A DNA stretch of 64,000 nt from GAS188 sp963713805 (GCA_963713805.1 CAVQNF010000010.1:62001-126000), one strand, 5' to 3'. Positions 28,310-38,452 are shown, numbered from the stretch's first letter. The notes: generated from the sequence alone by a model not told the origin. Made by a program: numbers and translations.

Positions 28310-28669
28310 ATGGCGACCGACCCGCTGAGCCGCGCCGTTCCGAACGAAGTCCGCGATTTCGCCGACCGCAGCGTCGAGCAGGCGAGAAAGGCTTTCGACA
28401 GCTTCATCGGCGTGGTGAACGAGGCGCTCGAAGGAAGCCCGCCGCGACCAACCGAAAGCGCCGCTTCGGCGGACGAGCTGTCGCGCCTCGCGGTCGGCTT
28501 TGCCGAATGTAACGTGCGCGACGCCTTCGCTCTCGCCCACGACATGGTGCATGCGACCGAGCTGTCGCAGCTCCTCGATTTGCAGCGCGAATTCCTCGAA
28601 ACACAGATGAAGGCGCTGGGGAGCCAGATGCGGATCCTCGGCCGTGCTCCGCAAAGGTGGGGTGCCTAG
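28310..28669 (+). CDS. Phasin family protein
   Basis: A 119-residue amphipathic helical protein: MATDPLSRAVPNEVRDFADR, then SVEQARKAFDSFIGVVNEAL and the C-terminal phasin block LLDLQREFLETQMKALGSQM. Phasins coat polyhydroxyalkanoate granules, and a class I PHA synthase gene is present at about 61 kb, so the storage pathway is active in this organism. The frame is intact. The 285 bases before it, shared with the divergent kinase gene, hold no other gene. Confidence 0.85.
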   Translation: MATDPLSRAVPNEVRDFADRSVEQARKAFDSFIGVVNEALEGSPPRPTESAASADELSRLAVGFAECNVRDAFALAHDMVHATELSQLLDLQREFLETQMKALGSQMRILGRAPQRWGA

Positions 28670-28872
28670 CCCTCCAACCACCTCATGATCGTTTGGTCCA
28701 CGAGTGCCAGCATCGCCGGGCTGATCCTGCCGATCTGTTCGGCGTGACGGGTCTCGATCGTCGCGATTTTTGAGGTTCGAATGATCGAGGGAGCCGGCAG
28801 GCCCGCCTCTCGATAGGCCGACCCGAGATCATGATCGCCCGGCCAAGCGCGATTTTCGGCGCTGGTGATCAT
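28666..28872 (-). pseudogene. C-terminal remnant of a PemK/MazF-type toxin gene
   Basis: The 68 residues (MITSAENRAWPGDHDLGSAY...LPAPSIIRTSKIATIETRHA) match only the C-terminal half of PemK/MazF mRNA interferases. The frame continues nine codons further upstream (RELTRETGF) to a stop, and the N-terminal barrel with the usual RP-x-L region is missing. It is on the same strand as the AbrB-type antitoxin gene at 30092-30310, with an IS110 remnant and a hydrolase gene between, so the original pair has been split. It should be non-toxic. Confidence 0.7.
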
Positions 28873-29034
28873 AAATCCGGTCTCTCGCGTTAACTCGCGT
28901 CAAGGGGGAATCTGGTTCGTCCTCTCCGCGTCTGCTATCAGTGGGGCTGTCGAGCGAATCTTGCGGACGGTGACCGCCGTTCATGACCCACTGCTGCCGA
29001 TGACGCGTGGAGGCGGGGCGGTCCAGATGGGCGA

Positions 29035-29751
29035 CTATTGCTCCGCTGATCGAGCAAGTTGACGCGACATGGAAATAATTGCATTCGCGGTCTCTGCTGG
29101 CTGGAGTGTGGGATGCAAATGCGTGCCTTGCAGTCTTGTAACCGGCCAGCCACGTCGCTGTGCTTCTACGACTGCGTGATCATAGATCGGTGAAGTCTGG
29201 ATGAAGCCGGCACGGACATGGTCCCAGTTAGCGAGCTTGATCGTGTCTTCGAACCAACCGACGTGCATTCTTGGAAGTTCACCTTCGAACTGGGCGAATG
29301 CCATAGGATCGCTTGCCAAGATATCTAAGCCGACGAGAGACATTCGTCCCGCATCGCCCGCAAACCATCTCGACCAAATTGGAAGGGTCCCGTCGGCTCT
29401 AGCAAGGCCCTTTATGAACTCGTGAAGAGCTGGTCTGACAGGCGAGGCCGCGCCTTGCGATGGGGGCACGTCCCCATCCACAATGATTATGCCCTTCACG
29501 GGCAGCTTGGTCGCCAGATCGGCAACCAACGCACTCGCCGAGCTATGACCCACTACAAATGGCTCGTTGGCGGAGGTCATATGTTCGAAGAGATGCGCGG
29601 TCCATACGTTCCAAGAAGGCGGCGCATGATGGTACGCTAAAACGTCTGGCACCTGGACACCATGTCCCGCAGCCCGCAGGTGCTTGGCCGTTGGTTCCCA
29701 GCTCGACGCTCGGACTAAGGGTCCTGCCACAAGAATGAAATCTGACGACAT
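29035..29751 (-). CDS. Small alpha/beta hydrolase
   Basis: A 238-residue serine hydrolase: N-terminal strand and oxyanion region MSSDFILVAGPLVRASSWEP, nucleophile elbow PFVVGHSSASALVADL, late acid region, and the His in LQGTHLHPTLQP. The frame is intact from ATG 29751. Base composition is lower in GC than the flanking core genes and it sits inside a disrupted toxin-antitoxin locus, so it was probably brought in. Natural substrate unknown. Confidence 0.75.
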   Translation of the reverse strand: MSSDFILVAGPLVRASSWEPTAKHLRAAGHGVQVPDVLAYHHAPPSWNVWTAHLFEHMTSANEPFVVGHSSASALVADLATKLPVKGIIIVDGDVPPSQGAASPVRPALHEFIKGLARADGTLPIWSRWFAGDAGRMSLVGLDILASDPMAFAQFEGELPRMHVGWFEDTIKLANWDHVRAGFIQTSPIYDHAVVEAQRRGWPVTRLQGTHLHPTLQPAETANAIISMSRQLARSAEQ

Positions 29752-29867
29752 GCGCCTCCAGCGTCTAGCGAATAACGAATTGTGCAAGTCTGACAGTGCA
29801 AGCCGTTGCCAGCCACAAGGTCCGCCAGGGTCAACCCCGACCGTTCTATGACCTTCCTGACTATCGA

Positions 29868-30068
29868 CTATCCTATTAGCGCAAGAGCGCCATACAGCCA
29901 TTCCGATAGCGGACACGCTTTAATGCCGACCGACTTGATTTTCTTCCGCCATTTGGACATCGCACTTGAGAGCGCAACCGGCTCGCTCTCGGCCTTACCT
30001 TCCCAAACAACCGATCCATCTGCCTCCACGACCCAGATCGAGGTCCTCCTGAGTGACACGTCCGTCCG
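29868..30068 (-). pseudogene. IS110-family transposase N-terminal remnant
   Basis: The translated stretch RTDVSLRRTSIWVVEADGSV, VWEGKAESEPVAL and KACPLSEWLYGAL matches the N-terminal DEDD domain of IS110-type transposases. DVSL carries the first acidic residue; the usual second-motif Glu appears as Lys (IKACP for LEAGP). It stops after about 67 residues; the rest of the transposase is absent. It begins 24 bases after the antitoxin stop codon. Confidence 0.7.
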
Positions 30069-30091
30069 ACACGCGCAGGATTTAGCCACCC

Positions 30092-30310
30092 TCAAAAATC
30101 CGCATAGGCCTTTCGATCGGCGTCCGAGTCCCACTCCTCGAAGGTCGCGAAAGGATCATCCATACGAGCCTTTGGTCTGGCCTTGGAGATAATGATGCGG
30201 TGAGCCTCGATCAGATAAGCGATCTCATCGCCCTGTCGAAGCCTGAGCGCCTTGCGCACGGCTTGAGGAATGGTGGTCCGCGCCTTGCTCGTCATTCTGC
30301 TGCTGATCAT
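30092..30310 (-). CDS. AbrB/PrlF-type antitoxin
   Basis: A 72-residue swapped-hairpin AbrB-fold protein: MTSKARTTIPQAVRKALRLR with GDEIAYLIE, then an acidic tail DDPFATFEEWDSDADRKAYA that would wrap the toxin. Such proteins pair with MazF- or YhaV-type toxins. The toxin should start just below 30092 but only an IS110 remnant lies there; the matching MazF-like C terminus survives 1.2 kb away. Start ATG 30310 is used; MTSKAR at 30295 is the alternative. Confidence 0.8.
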   Translation of the reverse strand: MISSRMTSKARTTIPQAVRKALRLRQGDEIAYLIEAHRIIISKARPKARMDDPFATFEEWDSDADRKAYADF

Positions 30311-30520
30311 TTCCTTGTCCCGTCCTGCGACCTAGGCATAAGAAATTTCCTCACCTTTTCCAAGTAACAGGGGCCCGGCGACCATCGCTTAAGTCCAAGC
30401 GGTTCAACCGGCCAGTTGCTTCACCCGACCGGATGGCGGGAGAGCGCTCTTGCGGCTATCCTGGACGTTGCCGAAGCTTCACCATCACTGCCGAAGCCCG
30501 CCCAGGATCCGAGCGCGCCC

Positions 30521-31814
30521 ATGACCGACATCGCGACCCGCGTCTATAATCACCAGTGGCGCATCGATCCGATCGTGCGGTCCGTGCTCGACACGGATTT
30601 CTACAAGCTCTTGATGGCGCAGACGATCTTCCGGCGCCACAAGGACGCGCAGGTCACCTTCGGCATCATCAACCGCACGCAGCGCGTGCAGGCTCGGCGA
30701 GCTCGTCGACGAGGGGGCGCTGCGCGAGCAGCTCGATCACGTGCGCGGCCTGTCGCTGTCGCGCGGCGAATCGACCTGGCTGCGCGGCAACACCTTCTAC
30801 GGCAAGCGGCAGATGTTCTCGCCAGAGTTCATGGAATGGCTCGAGCATTTCCGCTTTCCGCCCTATCATCTCGAAAAGCGCGCCGGCCAATATGAACTGA
30901 CCTTCGAGGGCCCGTGGATCGAGACCACGATGTGGGAGATCCCGGCGCTTGCCATCCTCAACGAGCTGCGCTCGCGCGCCGTGCTCGACGGCATGGGGCG
31001 TTTCGAATTGCAGGTGCTCTATGCGCGCGCCATGACCCGCGTCTGGGAGAAGATCGAGCGCTTGCGCGCGCTCGGCCGGCCGAGCATCGCGGATTTCGGC
31101 ACGCGGCGCCGCCACGGCTTCCTTTGGCAGGATTGGTGCGTGCAGGCGATGATGGAAGGGCTCGGCGCGAGCTTCCTCGGCACCTCGAATTGCCTCATCG
31201 CGCTCAGGCGCGAGGTCGAGGCCGTCGGCACCAACGCGCATGAGCTGCCGATGGTCTATGCGGCGCTCGCCAAGGACGATGCCGCGCTCGCCGACGCCCC
31301 TTACGACGTGCTGCGGGATTGGCAGGAGGATTACGACGGCAATCTTCTCGTCATCTTGCCCGACACCTTCGGAACGACGGGTTTCCTGCGCCACGCCCCC
31401 GATTGGGTGTCGCGCTGGACCGGCATCCGCATCGATTCGAAAGAGCCGATCGAGGGCGGCGAGGAGGCGATCGACTGGTGGCGCGCGCGCGGCCAGGACC
31501 CGAGGAACAAGCTCGCCATCTTCTCCGATGGGCTCGATGTCGATGCGATCGAGAAGGTGCATCGGCATTTCCTCGGGCGCATGCGGCTCGGCTATGGCTG
31601 GGGGACGCTGCTGACCAATGATTTCCGCGGGCTCGCCGAGGACGGCGTGCTCGACCCGATCTCCATCGTTTGCAAGGTGAAGTCGGTGAACGGCCGCCCC
31701 GCCGTGAAGCTCTCCGACAATGCGACGAAAGCCATGGGCCCGAAGGACGAGATCACCCGCTACCGTCGCGTCTTCGAGGCCAAGGAAGAAGCCGCGATGC
31801 CGGTGCTGGTGTGA
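30521..31814 (+). CDS. pncB: Nicotinate phosphoribosyltransferase (one frameshift)
   Basis: PncB makes nicotinate mononucleotide from nicotinate and PRPP in NAD salvage. The start ATG 30521 gives MTDIATRVYNHQWRIDPIVR, then VLDTDFYKLLMAQTIF, the family N terminus. An extra A near 30691 (gtgcaggctc for gtgcggctc) shifts the frame. The rest follows: FGTRRRHGFLWQDWCVQAMM, LGTSNCLIA, TNAHELPMVY with the conserved His, and IFSDGLDVDAI. With the base removed the gene is 431 codons including stop, the usual length. Confidence 0.9.
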
Positions 31815-31890
31815 GCTTCGGTTTGCACCTGAGCGAGGCTTCCTTTATAAGCGCTTCCGTGCGGCGCCGAGCCGCGCCCGAGGGTTGGAC

Positions 31891-31992
31891 GTGACCGCAT
31901 CCGGTTTCCGCGCGACGATCGACGGGGGTTTTGCCCCGGCTCGCGCGCGCGCCCTCACGCTGCTCAGCCTCCTCCTTCTTAGCCGCCCCTGA
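31891..31992 (+). CDS. leuL: Leucine-rich leader peptide upstream of leuA
   Basis: GTG 31891, seven bases after a GAGG site, opens a 33-codon frame. It ends with the residues LTLLSLLLLSRP, seven leucines in nine codons (CTC, CTG and CTT), just before a hairpin and 100 bases before leuA. This is the architecture of ribosome-mediated attenuation: leucine starvation stalls the ribosome on the Leu run and changes the RNA fold. Leu attenuators of leuA have been predicted in alphaproteobacteria (general knowledge). A TTG at 31885 is an alternative start. Confidence 0.75.
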   Translation: MTASGFRATIDGGFAPARARALTLLSLLLLSRP

Positions 31993-32026
31993 GGGCCGGC
32001 CGGGCTGACGCCTGGGCGCTCAGGGG
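31986..32026 (+). promoter_or_regulatory. Attenuator hairpin of leuA
   Basis: CCCCTGAG (31986-31993), overlapping the leader stop codon, pairs exactly with CTCAGGGG (32019-32026); the loop contains a further GGCCGGCC palindrome. No long T run follows, so it may act by masking the leuA ribosome site or as a weak terminator. Placement directly after the leucine codons supports a regulatory role. Confidence 0.55.
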
Positions 32027-32092
32027 ACGAGCCAGAGCATCATCGGGAGCGCGACGGTTCTCCGGCGCTCCGCAGCCAGAGAAGGACATCCC

Positions 32093-33738
32093 ATGACCGC
32101 CACGCACAAGACTTCCTGCGCACAAGGACCCCACGCGTCCAAGACTCATGCGTCCAAGCCATCCGGTGCCGAGGGCAAGGCCGCATCCGCCAAGGACCAT
32201 GTGATCATCTTCGACACCACCTTGCGCGACGGCGAGCAATCGCCCGGGCGCCACCATGACGTTCGAGGAGAAGCTCGAGGTCGCCGATCTCCTCGACGAG
32301 ATGGGCGTCGACGTGATCGAGGCCGGCTTCCCGATCGCGAGCCAAGGCGATTTCGAGGCGGTGCATGCCGTGGCGAAGCGCGCCAAGCACGCCGTGATCG
32401 CCGGGTTGTCGCGCGCCAACGCGCAAGGACATCGACCGTTGCGCCGAGGCCGTGCAGCCGGCGCGGCGCGGCCGCATCCACACGGTGATCGCGACCTCGC
32501 CGCTGCACATGAAGGCGAAGCTGCAGATGGAGCCGGAGGCGGTGCTGCAGGCCGTGATCGACAGCGTGACGCGCGCCCGCAACCATATCGACGATGTCGA
32601 ATGGTCCTGCGAGGACGGCACGCGAAGCGAGCTCGATTTCCTGTGCCGCTGCGTCGAGGCGGCGATCAAGGCCGGCGCCACGACGGTCAACATCCCCGAC
32701 ACGGTCGGCTATACGACGCCCGACGAATACCGCGCCCTGTTCGAGGCGGTGATCGACCGCGTGCCCAATTCCGACAAGGCGATCTTCTCGGTGCATTGCC
32801 ACAACGATCTCGGCCTCGCGGTCGCGAATTCGCTCGCCGGCTGCGTCGGCGGAGCGCGCCAGATCGAATGCGCCGTGAACGGACTCGGCGAGCGCGCCGG
32901 CAACACCTCGCTCGAGGAGGTGGTGATGGCGATGCGGGTGCGCCCGGACGTCCTGCCCTTCCACACGCGCATCGACACGACGAAGCTGATGCGCGCCTCG
33001 AAGCTCGTCTCGGCCGTCACCGTCCTTCCCGGTGCAGTACAACAAGGCGATCGTCGGGCGCAACGCCTTCGCGCATGAGAGCGGCATCCACCAGGACGGC
33101 ATGCTCAAGAACCCGCTCACCTACGAGATCATGACGCCCGAAAGCGTCGGCGTCTCGAAGACTTCGCTGGTGATGGGCAAGCATTCGGGCCGCAACGCCT
33201 TCCGCACCAAGCTCGCCGAGCTCGGCTACAAGCTCGCCGACAACCAGCTCGAGGACGCGTTCCTGCGCTTCAAGGATCTCGCCGACCGCAAGAAGATCGT
33301 CTACGACGAGGACATCGAGGCGCTCGTCGACGAGAACATCGCGCACCGCGCAAGACAACATCAAGCTCGTCTCGCTCACCGTGATCGCCGGCACGCGCGG
33401 GCCGCAACGCGCCACCATGCGGCTTGTCGATCGACGGGCGCGGCATCACCGAGGAGGTCGAGGGCAACGGGCCCGTCGATGCGACCTTCAACGCCATCAA
33501 GGCGATGGTGCCGCATGAGGCCGTGCTCGAGCTCTATCAGGTGCACGCCGTCACCGAAGGCACGGACGCGCAAGCCGAGGTCTCCGTTCGCCTCGCCGAG
33601 GACGGCAAGACGGTGACGGCGCGCGCCGCCGATCCCGACACGCTCGTCGCTTCGGCGAAGGCCTATCTCGGCGCGCTGAACCGCCTGATGGTGAAGCGCA
33701 AGCGCGGCAAGCCCGAGGCCATGAGCGCGGCCGAGTAA
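32093..33738 (+). CDS. leuA: 2-isopropylmalate synthase (five frameshifts)
   Basis: LeuA condenses acetyl-CoA with 2-oxoisovalerate, the first committed step of leucine synthesis. Start ATG 32093 follows AAGGA. Catalytic-domain signatures are readable across frames: FDTTLRDGEQSPG, DEMGVDVIEAGFP, the metal-site block FSVHCHNDLGLAVANSL, and NAFAHESGIHQDG; the C-terminal allosteric domain is present to VASAKAYLGALNRL. Single extra bases are needed near 32248, 32425, 33030, 33353 and 33425. 1646 minus five is 547 codons, the normal length, so the gene is very likely intact in the living genome. Confidence 0.9.
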
Positions 33739-33906
33739 GGTTCGCGTCCCCGTCGCCGGCGCAGGCCGGCGACCGGGTGACCGAGACGAGAGCTCGCCGC
33801 ACGGTTCAATGCCGCATCCCGCCGATCTGACGATAGGTCCATATGTCCTGATCCAGTCTGATCCAGGACCGTATTGACGTGCCCTCGCGCCATGGCCTAG
33901 CCTCAC

Positions 33907-34090
33907 CTCGACGGTGCCCTCACGGGTGAAACGGGAACGCGGTGTGATGCCGCGGCTGCCCCCGCAACTGTAAGCGATGCGTTCGCGCCGAACGCCACTG
34001 GAGCGATCCGGGAAGGCGGCGCGGCGCCGAGGCGATATGCGCTACGCATTCGCCTCGGCCCCATCGCGAGCCAGGAGACCGGCCGTCTTA
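33907..34090 (+). ncRNA. Cobalamin riboswitch
   Basis: The B12-box layout is complete: P1 strand GACGG (33910-33914) pairing with CCGTC (34083-34087), the GGGTGAAACGGGAACGCGGTG region, the conserved CCGCGGCTGCCCCCGCAACTG core, CCACTGG, GGGAAGG and the closing GAGCCAGGAGACCGG. Adenosylcobalamin binding should reduce expression of the downstream NicT gene. The expression platform contains the AAGCCC-TTTC-GGGCTT hairpin at 34141-34158. Confidence 0.93.
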
Positions 34091-34140
34091 TCGTCGACGC
34101 GTGCAAACGCCGGCCGGGGTGTGCTGGCGGATGTTCCTGG

Positions 34141-34158
34141 AAGCCCTTTCGGGCTTTT
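34141..34158 (+). terminator. Hairpin in the riboswitch expression platform
   Basis: AAGCCC-TTTC-GGGCTT followed by a short T run forms an intrinsic-terminator-like hairpin 42 bases before the nicT start. It could be the switch output when cobalamin is bound, though the T run is short. Confidence 0.5.
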
Positions 34159-34199
34159 CGGTCCTCGCCCGCGCCGGCTCGATGTGACCCGCGAGGACC

Positions 34200-35258
34200 A
34201 TGATGAAATCCGTCTTGAAGACTATCCTGAACGACGCCCATGCCGATCAGCGCGCCAAGGTGATCGCCATCTACGGGCTTCTCGGCGCCGTCAACGTCGC
34301 GATCTGGATCTGGGCGATCATCGCGCTGGCGGATCGCCCCGCTCTCATGGGCACGGCGTTCCTCGCCTATGTGCTCGGCTTGCGGCACGCGGTCGATCCC
34401 GACCACATCGCGGCGATCGACAATGTGGTCCGCAAGCTGATGCAGGAGGGCAAGCGCCCGCATGCCGTCGGGCTGTTCTTCGCGCTCGGGCATTCGCTCG
34501 CGGTCGGCCTCGCGGCGGGCGCGATCGCGGCGACGGCGGCCGCCGTCGAAACCAGCTTCGAGAGCTTCAAGTCGATCGGCGCGGTCGTCAGCACCTCCGT
34601 CTCCGCCTTCTTCCTGCTCGCCATCGCGGTGGTGAATATGGTGATCCTGCGTGGCGTCTGGCGAAGCTTCAAGAAGGCGCGACGCGGCGAGCCGGTGCTC
34701 GACGACGAGCTGAACATGCTGCTCGCCGGGCGCGGCTTCCTGGCGCGGCTCTTCCGGCCCTTGTTCCGCATGGTGACGCGAAGCTGGCAGATGTTCCCGG
34801 TCGGCTTTCTGTTCGGCCTCGGCTTCGATACCGCGACCGAGATCAGCCTGTTCGCGGTCGCGGCGAGCCAGGCCTCGGGCGGCATGTCGTTCTCGACCGT
34901 GATGATCTTTCCGGCGCTGTTCACCGCCGGCATGACGCTCCTCGACACGACGGACAGCGTGCTCATGGTCGGCGCCTATGGCTGGGCCTTCCTCAATCCG
35001 ATTCGCAAGCTCTGGTACAACCTCACCATCACCTCGGTCTCGGTGCTGGTGGCGCTCCTGATCGGGGGAATCGAGGCTTTGGGCCTGATCGCCGACCAGC
35101 TCGCGCTCGACACCGGCTTCTGGAAGCTCGTCTCGGACCTCAACGACGATCTTGCGAATTTCGGCTTCATCATCATCGGCGTCTTCGTCGCGGCCTGGGC
35201 GATCTCCTTCGCAATCTACAGGCTGCGCCGGCTCGAGGAGCGAACGGCATCGGTGTGA
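34200..35258 (+). CDS. NicT-family nickel/cobalt transporter under B12 riboswitch control
   Basis: A 352-residue permease with about eight helices. The family signature RHAVDPDHIAAIDN (the HAVDxDHI metal motif) lies in helix II, and LFGLGFDTATEI in helix V. Other conserved parts are GLFFALGHSLAVG and LFTAGMTLLDTTDSVLM. NicT proteins carry Ni2+ or Co2+ across the inner membrane. The cobalamin riboswitch immediately upstream indicates cobalt uptake for B12 synthesis here. The frame is intact. ATG 34200 follows GCGAGGACC; ATG 34203 is equally possible. Confidence 0.93.
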   Translation: MMKSVLKTILNDAHADQRAKVIAIYGLLGAVNVAIWIWAIIALADRPALMGTAFLAYVLGLRHAVDPDHIAAIDNVVRKLMQEGKRPHAVGLFFALGHSLAVGLAAGAIAATAAAVETSFESFKSIGAVVSTSVSAFFLLAIAVVNMVILRGVWRSFKKARRGEPVLDDELNMLLAGRGFLARLFRPLFRMVTRSWQMFPVGFLFGLGFDTATEISLFAVAASQASGGMSFSTVMIFPALFTAGMTLLDTTDSVLMVGAYGWAFLNPIRKLWYNLTITSVSVLVALLIGGIEALGLIADQLALDTGFWKLVSDLNDDLANFGFIIIGVFVAAWAISFAIYRLRRLEERTASV

Positions 35259-35404
35259 AGCCGGCTCAGCGCTTCGGCGCCAACGGCGGGCATTGACACA
35301 GACCTGTCAAGGAAGTGTGATACTTCGCTCGCCGCGCGAACTCGTGTCCTCGTCGCCGCGAGCGCGCTCGGACAGGAATTCCCAGGGACGCTCGAGGTAA
35401 AAAC

Positions 35405-36514
35405 ATGAAGCATAAACCTGGCACTTCTCACGACGGCCGCGGCCTTCGCGGTCTGGCGTCCACGGGCCTCGCGGTCGCCCAAGCGCCCGATGCGCTCGTC
35501 GCCGCCGCCAAGAAGGAGGGGCAGCTCACCGTGATCGCGCTGCCGCACGACTGGTGCGGCTATGGCGACGATCATCGACGGCTTCAAGGCGAAATACGGC
35601 TTGACGGTCAACGAGCTCAATCCCGGACGCCGGTTCGGGCGACGAGGTCGAGGCGATCAAGGCGAACAAGGGCAATGCCGGCCCGCAGGCGCCGGACGTG
35701 ATCGACGTCGGCCTCGCCTTCGGCCCCTCGGCCAAGAAGGACGGCCTGATCCAGCCCTACAAGGTCGCGACCTGGTCGACGATCCCCGACACCGCCAAGG
35801 ACGCCGACGGCTCCTGGTACGGCGACTATTACGGCGTGCTCACCTTCGAGGTGAACAAGGACATCATCAAGAAATCGCCGACCGATTGGCCGGATCTCCT
35901 CGGGCCGGACTACAAGAACGCCGTCGCGCTCGCCGGCGACCCGCGCGTTTCGAGCCAGGCGATCCAGGGCGTGCTCGCGGCGGGCCTCTCGGCGGCCGGC
36001 GGCGACATGGCCAAGGCGCCGGACGCAGGGCTCAAGTTCTTCGCCGACCTCAACAAGAAGGGCAATTTCGTGCCCGTGATCGGCAAGGCGAGCTCGGTGG
36101 CGCAAGGCTCGACGCCGCTCGCTCATCCGCTGGGACTACAACGCGCTCGGCGATCGCGACACGCTGAAGGGCAATCCGCCGATCGACGTGGTGGTGCCGA
36201 AGACGCGGCGTGCGTCGCCGGCGTCTACGTGCAGGCGATCAGCGCCTTCGCGCCCCATCCGAACGCCGCCAAGCTGTGGATGGAGTATCTCTATTCCGAC
36301 GAGGGCCAGATCGGTTGTCTGAAGGGCTATTGCCATCCGATCCGCTTCCAGAATCTCGTCGAGAGCAAGAAGGTGCCGGCCGATCTCCTGGCCAAGCTGC
36401 CGCCGGCGGAAGGCTATGCCAAGGCAGTGTTCCCGACGCTCGATCAGCTCGCGGTCGTCGAACCCGGCGATCACCAAGCAATGGGACAGCGTGGTCGGCG
36501 CGAACGTGAAGTGA
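35405..36514 (+). CDS. ABC importer substrate-binding protein (many frameshifts)
   Basis: Periplasmic binding protein of a PotD/Fbp-like (type 2) importer. In the corrected reading a signal peptide (start MKHK, then LALLTTAAAFAV) is followed by QAPDALVAAAKKEGQLTVIA, APDVIDVGLAFGPSAKKDGL, SWYGDYYGVLTFEVNKDII and HPNAAKLWMEYLYSDEGQIG. About seven extra bases and one missing base are needed; their sum restores a multiple of three over 1110 bases. The substrate (polyamine, thiamine, phosphonate or iron) is not evident. First gene of a four-gene unit. Confidence 0.75.
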
Positions 36515-36747
36515 GCGGACCGAACGACAATCGGGCCGAGGCGCCAGGCTGCCTCTCGCCGCTCGACGCCGTCGCGGAGAGGCGCCCTTCACCGATCCGG
36601 CTCCGGCGGCGGGAGGCTCGCGGCGCCACGTCGACTTGAGCGATGCGAACGCCACGCCCTTTCGGAGGCGCGACGGGAAAGCGGTCGGAACTCGTCCTCG
36701 CGTGACCGAGAACCCGGTCAGATCGCCATGACGGTCTGGACGCATGG

Positions 36748-37644
36748 ATGGCGCAGATGCAACTCGAGGCCGCCGCCCTGCCGCTGGCGCGGCCGCGGCG
36801 CATGTCGCTCGCGTTCCTCGGCGTCGTGCCGTTCTTCGTCTTCGCCATCATGTTCCTGATCTGGCCGACGGCCTTCCTGATGGTCGGCGCGTTCCAGGAC
36901 GCCGACGGCCATTTCACGCTCGACAACATCCGCGCGGCTCGCCGAGCCCACGATCCTCAACGCCTACTCGATCAGCATCGAGATCAGCATCGCCTCGGCG
37001 CTTCTGCGGCGCGATCTTCGGCTTCTTTCTCGCCGCGGCCGTCGTGCTCGGCGGCCTGCCGCGCTGGCTGCGCCCGACGCTGATGACCTTTTGCGGCGTC
37101 GCCTCGAATTTCGCGGGCCTGCCGCTCGCCTTCGCCTTCCTCGCGACGCTCGGGCGCACCGGCCTCGTGACCGCGCTCCTCTACACCTATCTCGGCTTCA
37201 ACCTCTATGCGACCGGCTTCAACGTGCTGAGCTTCACCGGGCTCACCCTCACCTATCTCTATTTCCAGATCCCGCTGATGGTGCTGATCCTGACGCCGGC
37301 GCTCGACGGGCTGAAGCGCGAATGGCGCGAGGCGGCCGAGGTGCTCGGCGCGTCGAGCTGGCAATATTGGCGCCATGTCGCGATCCCGGTGCTGTGGCCG
37401 AGCTTCCTCGGCACGACGCTTCTCCTCTTCGCCAACTCCTTCGGCGCGGTGGCGACCGCCTATGGCCTCACCGGCTCCTCGCTCAACATCGTGCCCATCC
37501 TGCTTTACGCGCAGATCCGCGGCGACGTGCTGCACAATCCGAATCTCGGCTACGCGCTCGCGCTCGGCATGATCGTCATCACCGGGCCTGTCGAACGGCG
37601 CCTATATCTGGCTGCGCGCGCGCGGCGAGAGGTGGCTGAAATGA
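36748..37644 (+). CDS. ABC importer permease, first subunit (three frameshifts)
   Basis: About 297 residues, six helices, starting MAQMQLEAAALPLARPRRMS and entering the membrane at FLGVVPFFVFAIMFLIWPTA. The ATPase-contact EAA loop is EWREAAEVLGASSWQYWRHV. It resembles PotB-type permeases. Extra bases near 36940, 37008 and 37588; removing the three restores the frame to the TGA at 37644. That stop overlaps the next gene's ATG by four bases. The 233 bases upstream hold no gene. Confidence 0.8.
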
Positions 37645-38431
37645 AGAGCTCGCGCCTCGGCCCCTGGCTCGCCATCGCCATCGGCGCCGCCTATTTCCTC
37701 ATCCCGCTGCATCGCGACCTTCGAGTTCTCGCTGCGCATGAAGCGCGGCGAATACTCCTTCGAGGCCTATCGCGTCGTGCTCGCCGATCCGCGCTTCCAG
37801 GCGAGCTTCGGCTATTCGACCCTGATCGCCGTCGCGACCATCTTCATGGGCGTGCTGCTCGTCGTGCCGACCGCCTATTGGATCGAGCTCAAGCTGCGCA
37901 AGCTGCGTCCGGTGGTCGAGTTCATCACGCTCCTGCCGCTCGTCATTCCGGCGATCGTGATCGTCTTCGGCTATCTGCACACCTACAACTCCTCCTCGCT
38001 GATCCCGCTGATCGCGACGCCGCGCGGCACCGACCTGCTCTTGACCTTCGGCTACATGACGCTCGCGCTGCCTTACATGTATCGCGCCGTCGATACGGGC
38101 TTGCGCTCGATCGACGTGCGCACGCTGACCGAGGCCGCCGAGAGCCTCGGCGCGGGCTGGGGCACCATCCTGTTCAAGGTGATCTTCCCGAATGTGCGCG
38201 TCGCCGTGCTCTCGGGCGCCTTCCTCACCTTCGCGATCGTGATCGGCGAGTTCACGCTTGGCGAGCCTGCTCGATCGGCCGGCCTTCGGGCCGTATCTGC
38301 AGCTCGTCGGCGCCAATCGCGCCTATGAGCCTTCGGCGCTCGCCATCGTCGCCTTCATCGTCACCTGGGCCTGCATGGGTCTCATCCAGATCTTCGGGCG
38401 CGACCGGCGCGCCGCCATGGCAGGCCGCTAA
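37641..38431 (+). CDS. ABC importer permease, second subunit (two frameshifts)
   Basis: PotC-like permease of about 262 residues: MKSSRLGPWLAIAIGAAYFL at the start, VVEFITLLPLVIPAIVIVFG, and the EAA loop TLTEAAESLGAGWGTILFKV. It begins at the ATGA overlap with the first permease. Extra bases near 37710 and 38260 split it; 791 minus two is 263 codons. With its partner it forms the membrane channel of the importer. Confidence 0.8.
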
Positions 38432-38452
38432 CCCTCACCGACCGGAGCCAGC

